Shown here: positions 1-8,124 of the stretch, piece by piece
Layout: each line of letters opens with the position of its first letter
How positions within the stretch are numbered: position 1 is the stretch's first letter
NCBI RefSeq assembly: GCF_030150205.1
Contig: NZ_JASLGT010000012.1
Span: 38,474-102,473 of the forward strand
Origin: Niabella sp.
Lineage (GTDB): Bacteria > Bacteroidota > Bacteroidia > Chitinophagales > Chitinophagaceae
Reading direction: 5' to 3'
DNA: 64,000 nucleotides
Translations under genes and position numbers: made by a program
Notes under the pieces: generated by a model
Told to the model about the DNA's origin: nothing
Seen by the model: only the letters and a program-made list of their open reading frames with translations
Databases searched by the model: none

Positions 1-66
1 GGAATCGACCCCTTTACAGGAACTGAATCCTTAAACTTATTTTACTTTGTTCAAAAATAGCAAATA

Positions 67-840
67 TTGACGCAAAAAAAGGCAGATGCTTCCCAATTTC
101 CTGTTGTCATTGAATTGCCGCAGGTAGACAGTACCAATAACTATGCCCTTAGCCGGATACGTGAAGGTTTGGCATACCATGGCATGGGGATTTTTGCGCA
201 CGAGCAACTGGCCGGTAAGGGGCAACGAGGTAAAAAATGGGTGACCGCATCGGGGCAAAACATCCACCTGAGCCTTATTATAGCGCCTAAAAGCCTGGAA
301 CTGGACCATTTATTTGCATTGAGTGCGATGATTGCGGTGGAAACCCGGGCATTTTTGGCGGATCTGGCACCCGGCAACTGGTTTATTAAATGGCCGAATG
401 ATATTTATTTTCAAGACAGAAAGGCAGTTGGAATGCTGATTGAAAACATCATTACCGGACAGAAATGGAAATGGGCGGTGGCTGGTATCGGGATCAATAT
501 CAACCAGGATCATTTTCCGGAGGAACTGAAGCAGGCCGTTTCCCTTAAACAGGTAACCGGGAAAAGCTTTGACTGCCTGACGCTGGCAAACGAATTGGCG
601 GAGCGTATTTTTAAGCGGTTTAAAGCGCTGGATGCCGGTTTTGAAGCCAGTTTCGCCACCGTGCTGGAGCAATATAACCGTTTTTTATACAAGCGAAACG
701 AACAGGTAACATTCCGGGATGAGCAGGGCGGCATATTTTCCGCAGTGGTGAAAGCCGTAAGCGCGGAGGGCCAGCTGTTGCTGGAAGGCGCTCCCAAGCC
801 CATGTATGATTTTGGCGAGTTAGGCTGGCAGATAGTGTAA
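67..840 (+). CDS. birA: Biotin--[acetyl-CoA-carboxylase] ligase
   Basis: Attaches biotin to the carrier domain of biotin-dependent carboxylases through a biotinoyl-AMP intermediate, in the cytoplasm. The 257-residue protein is a ligase without an N-terminal helix-turn-helix, so it should not act as a repressor as E. coli BirA does. Visible motifs are the biotinyl-AMP loop GKGQRGKKW (residues 50-58), KWPND (109-113), VGMLIEN (121-127) and GIGININ (140-146), followed by a small C-terminal beta domain. The start is a TTG: a stop codon lies in frame three codons upstream and the first internal ATG (residue 40) would remove conserved sequence. The gene stands alone, with convergent neighbours on its right. 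Confidence 0.93.
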   Translation: MTQKKADASQFPVVIELPQVDSTNNYALSRIREGLAYHGMGIFAHEQLAGKGQRGKKWVTASGQNIHLSLIIAPKSLELDHLFALSAMIAVETRAFLADLAPGNWFIKWPNDIYFQDRKAVGMLIENIITGQKWKWAVAGIGININQDHFPEELKQAVSLKQVTGKSFDCLTLANELAERIFKRFKALDAGFEASFATVLEQYNRFLYKRNEQVTFRDEQGGIFSAVVKAVSAEGQLLLEGAPKPMYDFGELGWQIV

Positions 841-871
841 GGAAATATGGCCGCGTTTCCGGTAGTAATCA

Positions 872-1213
872 TCACACCTGCGCATTGCCATTCTTCTTCA
901 ATTCAAACCGGGCCAGGATAGCGGCATCCTTTTCAGCAGCCCGGGCTTCTTTTTCAAGCGGGCAGTTATAATACCCATATTTTATGGACTGAACCAGGTA
1001 TTTGAATAAAAATCTGAGTACTCCGTATCGTTGGTATTGTTCAATGTGTTTCAGCTCGTGCCGCACCCAACGTTCATCCGCCAGGAATGCAGCCTGGCTA
1101 ACCCCATACAAATGAATGGTGTGGCCAAGGACCATGGCCACATTTTTTGATTTTAATTTTCCGGCGGCCAGCCGGGCAAGGAATGAATTTTCTTTAATGC
1201 GAAAAAAATGCAT
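872..1213 (-). CDS. Small DUF4157-like putative zinc metallopeptidase-domain protein
   Basis: A 113-residue protein with no signal peptide. Its one recognisable feature is RHELKHIEQY: H52-E53-L-K-H56 is an HExxH zinc-binding motif in the context seen in DUF4157-type (eCIS core) proteins, where it is followed by aromatic and charged residues as here. No second-shell zinc ligand can be assigned with confidence, and the protein is much shorter than active metallopeptidases, so proteolytic activity is uncertain. The C-terminal third is rich in Ala, Glu and Lys (probable helix). It is divergent from the Uma2 gene, with 58 bp between the starts. DUF4157 membership is motif recognition only. Confidence 0.65.
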   Translation of the reverse strand: MHFFRIKENSFLARLAAGKLKSKNVAMVLGHTIHLYGVSQAAFLADERWVRHELKHIEQYQRYGVLRFLFKYLVQSIKYGYYNCPLEKEARAAEKDAAILARFELKKNGNAQV

Positions 1214-1271
1214 GATCGGTGACTCAAAAATACGACAGAAAACCCGCTGTAAAAAGTTGTAACTTGCAAAT

Positions 1272-1874
1272 ATGGAAGATCATATTTTGAATGAGCCTGC
1301 ACCCGCTTACCAGAAAGCATATTACACCATTCCGGAATACCTGGAAATGGAGAACGCTTCCCCGGAAAAACATGAGTACTACCGCGGCGGAATTTTTGCC
1401 ATGGCCGGCGCCGGAAGAAAGCACAATGTTATTTTCTCAAACATGATGGGGCAATTGTACTTGCAGCTTCGGGGGAAACCGTGTACGCCCTTTGGAAGTG
1501 ATATGCGGATTCATATCCCGGAAAATACACTATTCACTTACCCCGATATTTCCATTATCTGCGGAGATATTGTTTCTTCCCCCGAAGATGCCGAAACCGC
1601 TGTTGCTCCTACTGTGCTGATCGAGATCCTTTCGCGTTCTACAAGAGATTATGACCGGGGCAGCAAATTCAAACTATACCGCGATATCCCGGCATTGAAA
1701 GAGTATATCCTGGTCGATTCAGAAAGCATCAGCATCGAAGTGTTCCGGCTCAATAACTCCGGGCATTGGGAGCTGGAAGAGTATAAAACTTCCGGCGATA
1801 CCCTGATCATTAAAGCAGTTGATGCCCGCATTGCAATTCCTGATATTTACGAAGGAACCAAATTAACATCGTAA
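1272..1874 (+). CDS. Uma2 family (DUF820) putative endonuclease
   Basis: A 200-residue protein of the Uma2/DUF820 group, which has a PD-(D/E)xK nuclease fold. Family features visible are an N-terminal YTIPEYLEME segment, HEYYRGGIFAMAG (Glu35 near the start of the core), YPDISIICG with Asp92, and VLIEILSRSTRDYDRGSKF with Glu118 followed by Lys132/Lys134. The length matches the family (about 180-200). The family is very abundant in cyanobacteria and scattered elsewhere. Its biological role is poorly defined and no partner methylase or transposase is next to it. It ends 26 bp before the convergent bcp gene. Confidence 0.85.
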   Translation: MEDHILNEPAPAYQKAYYTIPEYLEMENASPEKHEYYRGGIFAMAGAGRKHNVIFSNMMGQLYLQLRGKPCTPFGSDMRIHIPENTLFTYPDISIICGDIVSSPEDAETAVAPTVLIEILSRSTRDYDRGSKFKLYRDIPALKEYILVDSESISIEVFRLNNSGHWELEEYKTSGDTLIIKAVDARIAIPDIYEGTKLTS

Positions 1875-1900
1875 ACCGCCGGTGAGCCGGTTGGTGCGTT

Positions 1901-2368
1901 TTATTTTTTCAGCTTGCTGATAATTTCTTCCGCATGACTGGCGCTTTTGGGCTTGAGGAAGATTTTCTGGATGATCCCTTTTTCATCGATCACAAAAGTA
2001 GTGCGGTGTAAGCCCATATACTTATTGCCGAACATTTGTTTTTCGCCCCATACTCCATATTTTTCAATAATGACATGCCGCGGGTCGGCCAGCAGCGGAA
2101 AGGGAAGCGAAAATTTCTTTTCGAATTTCTTGTGCTTTGCCTCATCATCGGGACTAATGCCAATGATTTGTAAACCTTCTTTTTTCAAAAGGGCGTAATT
2201 GTCGCGCAGGTTGCAGGCCTGTATAGTGCAGGTAGGTGTGTCATCCTCAGGATAAAAATACAGGACTACTTTTTGCCCTTTAAAATCTTTCAGCGAAATC
2301 TTTTTACCATCCTGATCGGTACCGGTAAATGCGGGGGCTTTGTCACCCTCTTTTAAATGCGTTGCCAT
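1901..2368 (-). CDS. bcp: Thioredoxin-dependent thiol peroxidase (Bcp/PrxQ type)
   Basis: Peroxiredoxin of the AhpC-TSA/Bcp group, reducing hydrogen peroxide and organic hydroperoxides with thioredoxin as electron donor in the cytoplasm. The 155 residues have the usual length. The active-site segment YPEDDTPTCTIQACNLRD contains the peroxidatic Cys47 and a second Cys52 five residues later, the spacing of two-cysteine Bcp/PrxQ enzymes. No signal peptide. It lies 24 bp downstream of the M23 peptidase gene on the same strand, so it is probably read from the same transcript, though no functional link is evident. Confidence 0.93.
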   Translation of the reverse strand: MATHLKEGDKAPAFTGTDQDGKKISLKDFKGQKVVLYFYPEDDTPTCTIQACNLRDNYALLKKEGLQIIGISPDDEAKHKKFEKKFSLPFPLLADPRHVIIEKYGVWGEKQMFGNKYMGLHRTTFVIDEKGIIQKIFLKPKSASHAEEIISKLKK

Positions 2369-2392
2369 ATAAATTTAAACAGTTTTTGCTCC

Positions 2393-4267
2393 TTATTTTT
2401 TCTTCTTGCTGGGGGTCTTTTTTACGGTCTTCCCAGAAGACGTCTTTCCTCCTGTTTTTGACCGGGAGGGATTGGTCTTTTTTGAAACGGTATGTTTGCC
2501 GGAAGCCGTTTTTTTTGTGGTGGTTTTCGACCGTTCGCGTACCGGTTCATCCGCAACAGTACCGGCTCCTCTTCTAAACTTCCAGCTGCGTTCGGTTTTG
2601 TTGCCTGCTATATCTGTAACAGTTACGGTAAGGGTATGTTCTCCCGGAGGTACTTTTTCATCAAAATAATAGAGATACGTTTTGCCCTTATCATTGGTAA
2701 ACCGTATCCAGCGGCCATCTATCTCCGCACGGAAACCGGCAATACCGGAATTGTCGGTAGGGGTAAAGGCGATCCGGGAACTGCGGCTGAGATCAACAAT
2801 TTCACCACTGCCCAATGCATTGATGGAGGGGGGCGTATTGTCTACAAAAGCTTCAAAGGTCCCGAAATCACGAAATAATGCACTCACCCATTCCCCGTTC
2901 CAGCTGGCTTTTTTTACCGTATTGCTGCTGCCGGTTCTTTTGATCACAATGCGATCGCGGTTCTCTTGCGTAACCGGTTTTTCCGGTTTAATGCGTACTT
3001 CAAAATCGCTGTGCACCGGAATATCATTTTCGCCCAGTTTATGCCTTGCAGAAATGCTGCTGCCGCCTCCAGAGGGAAACCGTGCGTAACCGGCGTTCAT
3101 TTTATCATACAAAACAAACATCGGCAGGTAGGCCTCAAAGTCAGGTTTAAAAATGCGGTTCAACCGGTTGGGTAACCATTCATAGGACTTAACAGCAGGA
3201 GGTGCAGTTCCGTTGTTTTTTAGTTTAAATGAAAGGGTTGCCGTATTGCCGCGGGTATCGCTTACCAGCAGTTGTATATCATGGTCACTGGTGTCTTTCA
3301 ACCGGATCGTATTGTTATTCCAGCCCAGATCATAATAAACGCCTCCGCGGTCGCCCGGGAGTTTGGATACATGCTGCACCCAGGGTCCGCCACTGGCCTT
3401 CATCTTATAATCAACCTGGCAATTCATATACCGGGTGTTGTTATAGCCGATGCTGTCGATATAAAAGCTGGAGATCTCCTGCTCGTCAAAAAAAAGCCGG
3501 GCACTGTAAATGCCATCGCGGTTGCCGGCACTGTTCCAGGTATCGTAGGCCTGAATGGCAAAGCTCAGGTTGTTGAGCGCGGTTTGAATAGTGCCTCCCG
3601 AAACGGTGTAATTGGTTCCTGCCCGGTGCAGCGAAAACCCGGCTGGGTACTGGTCGTAGCTGCTGTTGCTCCGGTCGTACATCACCAGCTTCACCAGGGT
3701 TGGGGGGTAAATATCATTAAACGGCGTGCCAAACAGATCCGGGTTCAAACGCCTTCCGGATTTGGTATCGATCACCTCCCAATGTACATGAGGCCCCTGG
3801 GAACCACCGGTAGTACCGCTATAGGAAATAAAATCTCCTTTTTTTACCGGGAATTTTCCCGGCGGAATATCCAGGTGGGTTTCCCAGGATTCCTGCTGGT
3901 ACTGATGGTTGGTTACATATGCTTCCAGATCGGGCCGGAAATCATTCAGATGACCATACAGTGTAGAGAGTCCGTTGGGGTGATTGATGATGATCCAGCG
4001 ACCCCAGCTTAAGGGTTCAATACCTACAAACGCAATATAGCCATCTGCCGCTGCTACCACCTGCTGGTTTACTTTTTGATTGGTGCGCACATCCAGCCCC
4101 ATATGCCAGTGATTGGGACGCAATTCACCCATATTGGCAACAATATCGGGCGTCAGCAGGGTGGGCCAGCGGAAATAATTTTGCGGGTAAACCGGTTTTT
4201 TATAAAGTTGAGCATGCGAAAAACAACCGGCTAACAAGAACAGGGATAAGAAAAAATGCTTTGCCAT
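2393..4267 (-). CDS. M23 family peptidoglycan endopeptidase, exported
   Basis: LytM/M23 zinc endopeptidase that cleaves peptidoglycan cross-bridges in the periplasm. The frame is open further upstream, but the start chosen here (4267) begins a clear signal peptide with a hydrophobic core and LAGC, which could be a lipobox or an ordinary cleavage region. Zinc ligands are seen in HWHMGLDV (His55, Asp59) and GPHVHWE (His160, His162), with a GTTGG loop just before. About 400 further residues contain probable Ig-like beta domains, and the protein ends in a Lys/Thr/Ser-rich basic tail of roughly 45 residues. The total of 624 residues is long for the family. The basic tail might bind the wall or the membrane surface (inference). 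Confidence 0.88.
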   Translation of the reverse strand: MAKHFFLSLFLLAGCFSHAQLYKKPVYPQNYFRWPTLLTPDIVANMGELRPNHWHMGLDVRTNQKVNQQVVAAADGYIAFVGIEPLSWGRWIIINHPNGLSTLYGHLNDFRPDLEAYVTNHQYQQESWETHLDIPPGKFPVKKGDFISYSGTTGGSQGPHVHWEVIDTKSGRRLNPDLFGTPFNDIYPPTLVKLVMYDRSNSSYDQYPAGFSLHRAGTNYTVSGGTIQTALNNLSFAIQAYDTWNSAGNRDGIYSARLFFDEQEISSFYIDSIGYNNTRYMNCQVDYKMKASGGPWVQHVSKLPGDRGGVYYDLGWNNNTIRLKDTSDHDIQLLVSDTRGNTATLSFKLKNNGTAPPAVKSYEWLPNRLNRIFKPDFEAYLPMFVLYDKMNAGYARFPSGGGSSISARHKLGENDIPVHSDFEVRIKPEKPVTQENRDRIVIKRTGSSNTVKKASWNGEWVSALFRDFGTFEAFVDNTPPSINALGSGEIVDLSRSSRIAFTPTDNSGIAGFRAEIDGRWIRFTNDKGKTYLYYFDEKVPPGEHTLTVTVTDIAGNKTERSWKFRRGAGTVADEPVRERSKTTTKKTASGKHTVSKKTNPSRSKTGGKTSSGKTVKKTPSKKKK

Positions 4268-4385
4268 CCATTCAAAAATAGGGAAACAGGCAGAATTGGT
4301 GTACCCTATATCCCAAATTTTAGCGATAAAGGCCCTTTCCCGGAGGAAAGGGATTACATTTATAGGTACGTAAATCCACTGCTTT

Positions 4386-5354
4386 ATGAAACGTTTCCTG
4401 AAATTTTTGATCCTTGCTGTTATCATACTGATTGTAGCTGCATTGGGATATCTTAAAGTTTTATTGCCTGCGGTAGGAAAAGCTCCGGATGTGCAGGCGA
4501 AGTCATTACCGGACCGGGTCGAAAGAGGCCGCTACCTGGCCAATCATGTGGCCGTTTGTATGGATTGTCATTCAACAAGAGACTGGACGCGGTTTTCGGG
4601 TCCGGTGGTAGAAGGGTCAACCGGTATAGGCGGTGAATATTTCGGTCCTGAAATGGGCTTTCCAGGTACCTTTTATTCTAAAAATATTACACCGTATCAT
4701 CTTTCCGGTTGGACCGATGGTGAGATTTACCGGACCATTACAACCGGTGTGAACCGGGAGGGGGAAGCATTGTTCCCGGTGATGCCCTATTTGAATTATG
4801 GGAAAATGGATCCGGAGGATGTGTTAAGCATCATTGCCTACCTGCGCACCCTGACATCCATAAAAAGTGATCCGCCGGCCCGGAAGATCGACTTCCCGCT
4901 GAACTTTATCATCAATACCATCCCGAAAAAGGCGGTGCCGATGCCGCGGCCTGATACGTCCGATGTGGTGAAGCGGGGTGAATACCTGGTGACGATTGCC
5001 GCCTGCGTGGAATGTCATACACCTATTGAGAAAGGACAGATCATACTGGAAAAAGCATTCAATGGAGGACGGGAATTTGTGATGCCGGCCGGTGTTTTGC
5101 ACACACCTAATATTACACCCGATGTTAAAACCGGCATTGGCGCCTGGACAGATAGTATGTTCGTTAGCCGGTTTAAATCATACAATCTGCCCGGAGCGCT
5201 GCACCCTGTAGGAAAAAAGGAGTTCAACACGATCATGCCCTGGAGTATGTATGCGGGTATGACGGAGCGTGATCTGAAAGCCATTTTTGCGTACCTCAAA
5301 ACAATAAAGCCGGCAGATCATCGCGTGGTTATATTTACAGAAGCAAAAAAATAG
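4386..5354 (+). CDS. Membrane-anchored diheme cytochrome c
   Basis: Cytochrome c protein of 322 residues with one N-terminal membrane helix (about residues 5-28), so it is anchored in the inner membrane with its domains in the periplasm. There are two CxxCH heme sites: CMDCH at residues 58-62 and CVECH at 207-211. Possible distal methionines lie in PVMPYLNYGKM after the first and in NTIMPWSMYAGM after the second. The two halves look like an internal duplication (each has RGxYL before CxxCH and a NITP segment after it). The arrangement resembles cytochrome subunits of alcohol or aldose dehydrogenases, but no dehydrogenase is adjacent. Divergent from the M23 gene. Confidence 0.9.
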   Translation: MKRFLKFLILAVIILIVAALGYLKVLLPAVGKAPDVQAKSLPDRVERGRYLANHVAVCMDCHSTRDWTRFSGPVVEGSTGIGGEYFGPEMGFPGTFYSKNITPYHLSGWTDGEIYRTITTGVNREGEALFPVMPYLNYGKMDPEDVLSIIAYLRTLTSIKSDPPARKIDFPLNFIINTIPKKAVPMPRPDTSDVVKRGEYLVTIAACVECHTPIEKGQIILEKAFNGGREFVMPAGVLHTPNITPDVKTGIGAWTDSMFVSRFKSYNLPGALHPVGKKEFNTIMPWSMYAGMTERDLKAIFAYLKTIKPADHRVVIFTEAKK

Positions 5355-5662
5355 CAGCAAACAACCCTTTTATTGATCGGCTACTGATCAGTGGCTATCA
5401 CATCGGCAAGCCTTTATCGCCGCTGATCTGCTGATGCTGCTTTGCAGGACACCAAAGTGTGCTGCAACCATTTTTCACGGGTTGTCCATATTAAGGGGGC
5501 AATCCATTTTTGAAGCTTTTCCATGTTTAAATCCTAAAATCTGCGCATCTGCGGCATTATTATTGACTTAGCTACAACCAGAACCTCCTATTTGTAACAT
5601 TCTTAACAACCGGAAGCGAACGCTTTTATAAAAAGATGCTTCTATCCGTAAAGCGAAATGTT
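5355..5662. other. Intergenic region, 308 bp, no gene seen
   Basis: No credible coding frame or RNA gene. It contains a short self-similar stretch reading TCTGCGCATCTGCGGC near 5538-5553, typical of low-complexity intergenic repeats in this type of genome, and it probably holds the promoter of the following DUF4476 gene. No clear TAnnTTTG box was found. Confidence 0.5.
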
Positions 5663-6331
5663 ATGAAAAAGTTGTACCACTTCCTGTTGCTCTGCCTTCC
5701 CTGTTTTGCAGGGGCTCAATCGACGATCCAGGTAAAAAACGACCGGAATCATACCTTCCAGGTCATTTTGGAAAATACAAACTGTTACTTTGAAGAAAGC
5801 GGATCGAATATTTCCATTGCCAACCTGCCTGCCGGTATATATTATCTGAAGATATGGGATCCGTTTTTCCCCGAAGCTTCTATGCGCGAAACCACGGTGG
5901 ATCTGAAATCCGGTCAAAAGGCAATCATCCGGGTACGAGAACAAATGCAGCTGGATAAAACCACGGAAACATTAAAGACAAAACCGGGAGGCACTGTTGT
6001 ACCACCGGTATCGTACCCGGAACAACCGGCTTATCCGCGGCTTCCGAAAATGAAAGACGCAGATGCCAATGCCCTGGCGGCGGCTATCGGTAGTAAGGTA
6101 TTTGACAACGATAAAGAAGCGATTCTCAGGGCGGGTACCAAATACAATTCCTTTACCACGGCCCAGGTGCGGCAGTGGATCTCCAGTTTTAGTTTTGGAA
6201 GCAATAAACTGAAAATGGCAAAACTGGTTTTTCCCCAGGTGTTGGATAAACAGAACTACCATCAGTTAAGGGATTCCTTTACTTTTTTGGGTGAACAAAC
6301 GGAGTTTATGAAATTTTTAAATCAGCAATAA
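5663..6331 (+). CDS. DUF4476 domain protein, exported
   Basis: A 222-residue secreted protein. The start was placed at 5663, where MKKLYHFLLLCLPCFAGAQ forms a complete signal peptide; a longer frame adds nine unsupported residues. The N-terminal half looks like a small beta domain (IQVKNDRNHTFQVILENTNCYF). The C-terminal 90 residues match DUF4476: an alanine-rich helix, then KVFDNDKEAILRAG, FTTAQVRQWISSFSFG and KLKMAKLVFPQVLD. DUF4476 proteins are common in Bacteroidota, usually of unknown function. It is followed 44 bp later by a secreted subtilase on the same strand, so co-expression is possible. Confidence 0.85.
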   Translation: MKKLYHFLLLCLPCFAGAQSTIQVKNDRNHTFQVILENTNCYFEESGSNISIANLPAGIYYLKIWDPFFPEASMRETTVDLKSGQKAIIRVREQMQLDKTTETLKTKPGGTVVPPVSYPEQPAYPRLPKMKDADANALAAAIGSKVFDNDKEAILRAGTKYNSFTTAQVRQWISSFSFGSNKLKMAKLVFPQVLDKQNYHQLRDSFTFLGEQTEFMKFLNQQ

Positions 6332-6375
6332 ATCAATAATAAGGATTATTTTCATGGACTTTATTTATAAGAGAC

Positions 6376-7974
6376 ATGAAAAAACGGATGGCGGTAACCG
6401 CTGTGTTGCTGTTTTGCATAAGCCTGGGGCATACACAAACCGTAAAGCCTGAAATAAAAGACTGGCATTACCTGGATTATCAGCAGGATGGGTACCGGGG
6501 CATCAGTCTCAACCAGGCCTATACACTTTTAAAAGGACGCAAAAGTACCCCGGTGATTGTGGCGGTAATCGACAGCGGCATTGATACCCTGCAGCCAGAC
6601 CTGAAACCCGTGCTGTGGCACAATCCCAAAGAAATTCCCAATAATCATACAGATGATGATGGCAACGGACTGGTAGATGATTATTACGGATGGAATTACC
6701 TGGGCGCGCCAAACGGTGAAAACCTTTCAATAAGCATCAGCGACGATTGGCGTACTTACCACCGGTTTAAAGCACAGTTTGAAGGAAAGGATAGTGCAGC
6801 CATTGCAACGAACCAGCAGTGGCACTACCGGGAATGGAAACGGGCCCATCAAAAGCTGGTTGATTCGTACAACAGTGCATCAAAGATCATCGATAACCTG
6901 CGTGGAGATTGGGCGCTGGCCGAACGGTCGAATACAATGCTGAAAAAAGCGCTGAATAAAGAAGTGTTCACCCTGAAGGACCTGGACAGCGTTTTGGTTA
7001 CCGATGCCAACAGGGACCTGATCGGGATCTGGAAAAATATTCTGAGAGACGGACAAACCAGTAATGCCGGCTTTATAAAAGAATTCGGCGATTACAAAAA
7101 AGAGCAGGAAGACAACCTGCTGAAATTAACCACCACTCCGGAGGACGTGCGGGGGAAACTGCTGCAGGATGATGATTATGATATTACAAAGACCAGATAT
7201 GGGAATCATAATCTTACGGGTTTCAGCGGGTATCACGGGACCGGTGTCAGCAGCGTGATTGGGGCCGTGCGCAACAATGGTATTGGCATTGATGGCATTG
7301 CGGATAATGTAAAGATCATGATGATCCGGGGGATCCTGGGCAAGGATGAATTTGACAAAGATGTGGCGCTTTCCATCCGGTATGCAGTAGATCATGGCGC
7401 CCGGGTAATCAATATGAGCTTTGGCAAATACATATCGGCCGATAAGCGCTGGGTAGACGAGGCCATTGAATATGCGCTTTCAAAAGATGTGGTGCTGGTA
7501 CACGCCGCCGGCAATGATGCTGAAGATATTGATGTAGATGATCATTATCCCAGTTCATATACCATTGATCACCGGTTTTTGCCAAACATGCTCCAGGTGG
7601 GGGCCAGCGGGGATGCCAGTTTAGGTGCCCTGGTGGCGGGGTTTAGCAATTATGGTAAGAAAAAGGTAGATCTGTTTGCACCGGGGCTCCAGATTCACTG
7701 CGCCATTGCCGGTGATGGTACACAAATGGCCAGTGGTACCAGTCTCGCAAGCCCGGTTGTGGCCGGTATTGCAGCCCTTTTACGATCGTATTTTCCAAAA
7801 CTGAAGGCTACCGAAGTGGTAGATATAATAAAAAAATCCGGAACCCTATTGGAGGAGCCGGTTGTTAAACCGGGTACAAAAGACGAGAAAATATTGCTAT
7901 CTGAGCTGTGTAGCTCCGGCAGGATCGCCAATGCCGCCGGGGCAGTACAGCTGGCGATCAGCCGGGAAAACTAG
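6376..7974 (+). CDS. Secreted S8 family serine peptidase (subtilase) with a large insert
   Basis: Subtilisin-like protease with a signal peptide (residues 1-21). The catalytic triad is visible: Asp66 in VIDSGID, His287 in GYHGTGVSSVIG and Ser456 in GTSLASPVVAGIAALL, with the oxyanion Asn probably in VHAAGND. Between Asp66 and His287 lie about 220 residues, against about 30 in classic subtilisin. The extra segment is charged, partly helical and rich in Lys, Asp and Trp, and its role is unknown. No C-terminal sorting domain is apparent, and the protein ends shortly after the catalytic domain. It is probably periplasmic or outer-membrane exposed. Confidence 0.93.
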   Translation: MKKRMAVTAVLLFCISLGHTQTVKPEIKDWHYLDYQQDGYRGISLNQAYTLLKGRKSTPVIVAVIDSGIDTLQPDLKPVLWHNPKEIPNNHTDDDGNGLVDDYYGWNYLGAPNGENLSISISDDWRTYHRFKAQFEGKDSAAIATNQQWHYREWKRAHQKLVDSYNSASKIIDNLRGDWALAERSNTMLKKALNKEVFTLKDLDSVLVTDANRDLIGIWKNILRDGQTSNAGFIKEFGDYKKEQEDNLLKLTTTPEDVRGKLLQDDDYDITKTRYGNHNLTGFSGYHGTGVSSVIGAVRNNGIGIDGIADNVKIMMIRGILGKDEFDKDVALSIRYAVDHGARVINMSFGKYISADKRWVDEAIEYALSKDVVLVHAAGNDAEDIDVDDHYPSSYTIDHRFLPNMLQVGASGDASLGALVAGFSNYGKKKVDLFAPGLQIHCAIAGDGTQMASGTSLASPVVAGIAALLRSYFPKLKATEVVDIIKKSGTLLEEPVVKPGTKDEKILLSELCSSGRIANAAGAVQLAISREN

Positions 7975-8082
7975 TACCGGGAAGCATTGGCCATACGACA
8001 TTTTACTACCGTTCGTTTTTTGAAAATGAAAATTACCTGGAAATTCTTCAATATTAAAGCCCTCTTTTTCCTGTTTTAGGCC

Positions 8083-8090
8083 TACTTTTG
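8083..8090 (+). promoter_or_regulatory. Probable -7 promoter element for carB
   Basis: TACTTTTG matches the Bacteroidota -7 consensus TAnnTTTG and is followed by C, as often seen. It lies 34 bp before the carB start codon. No convincing TTG -33 element sits at the expected distance upstream. Confidence 0.45.
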
Positions 8091-8124
8091 CGCAATTTAT
8101 TTTTTTTAAAAGAAAGCATAAAAG

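Noticed and set aside
3272..4012. A 246-codon open frame on the plus strand within the M23 peptidase gene
   Set aside because: It is the complement of conserved M23 sequence including the zinc motifs. No start context, signal or domain supports it.
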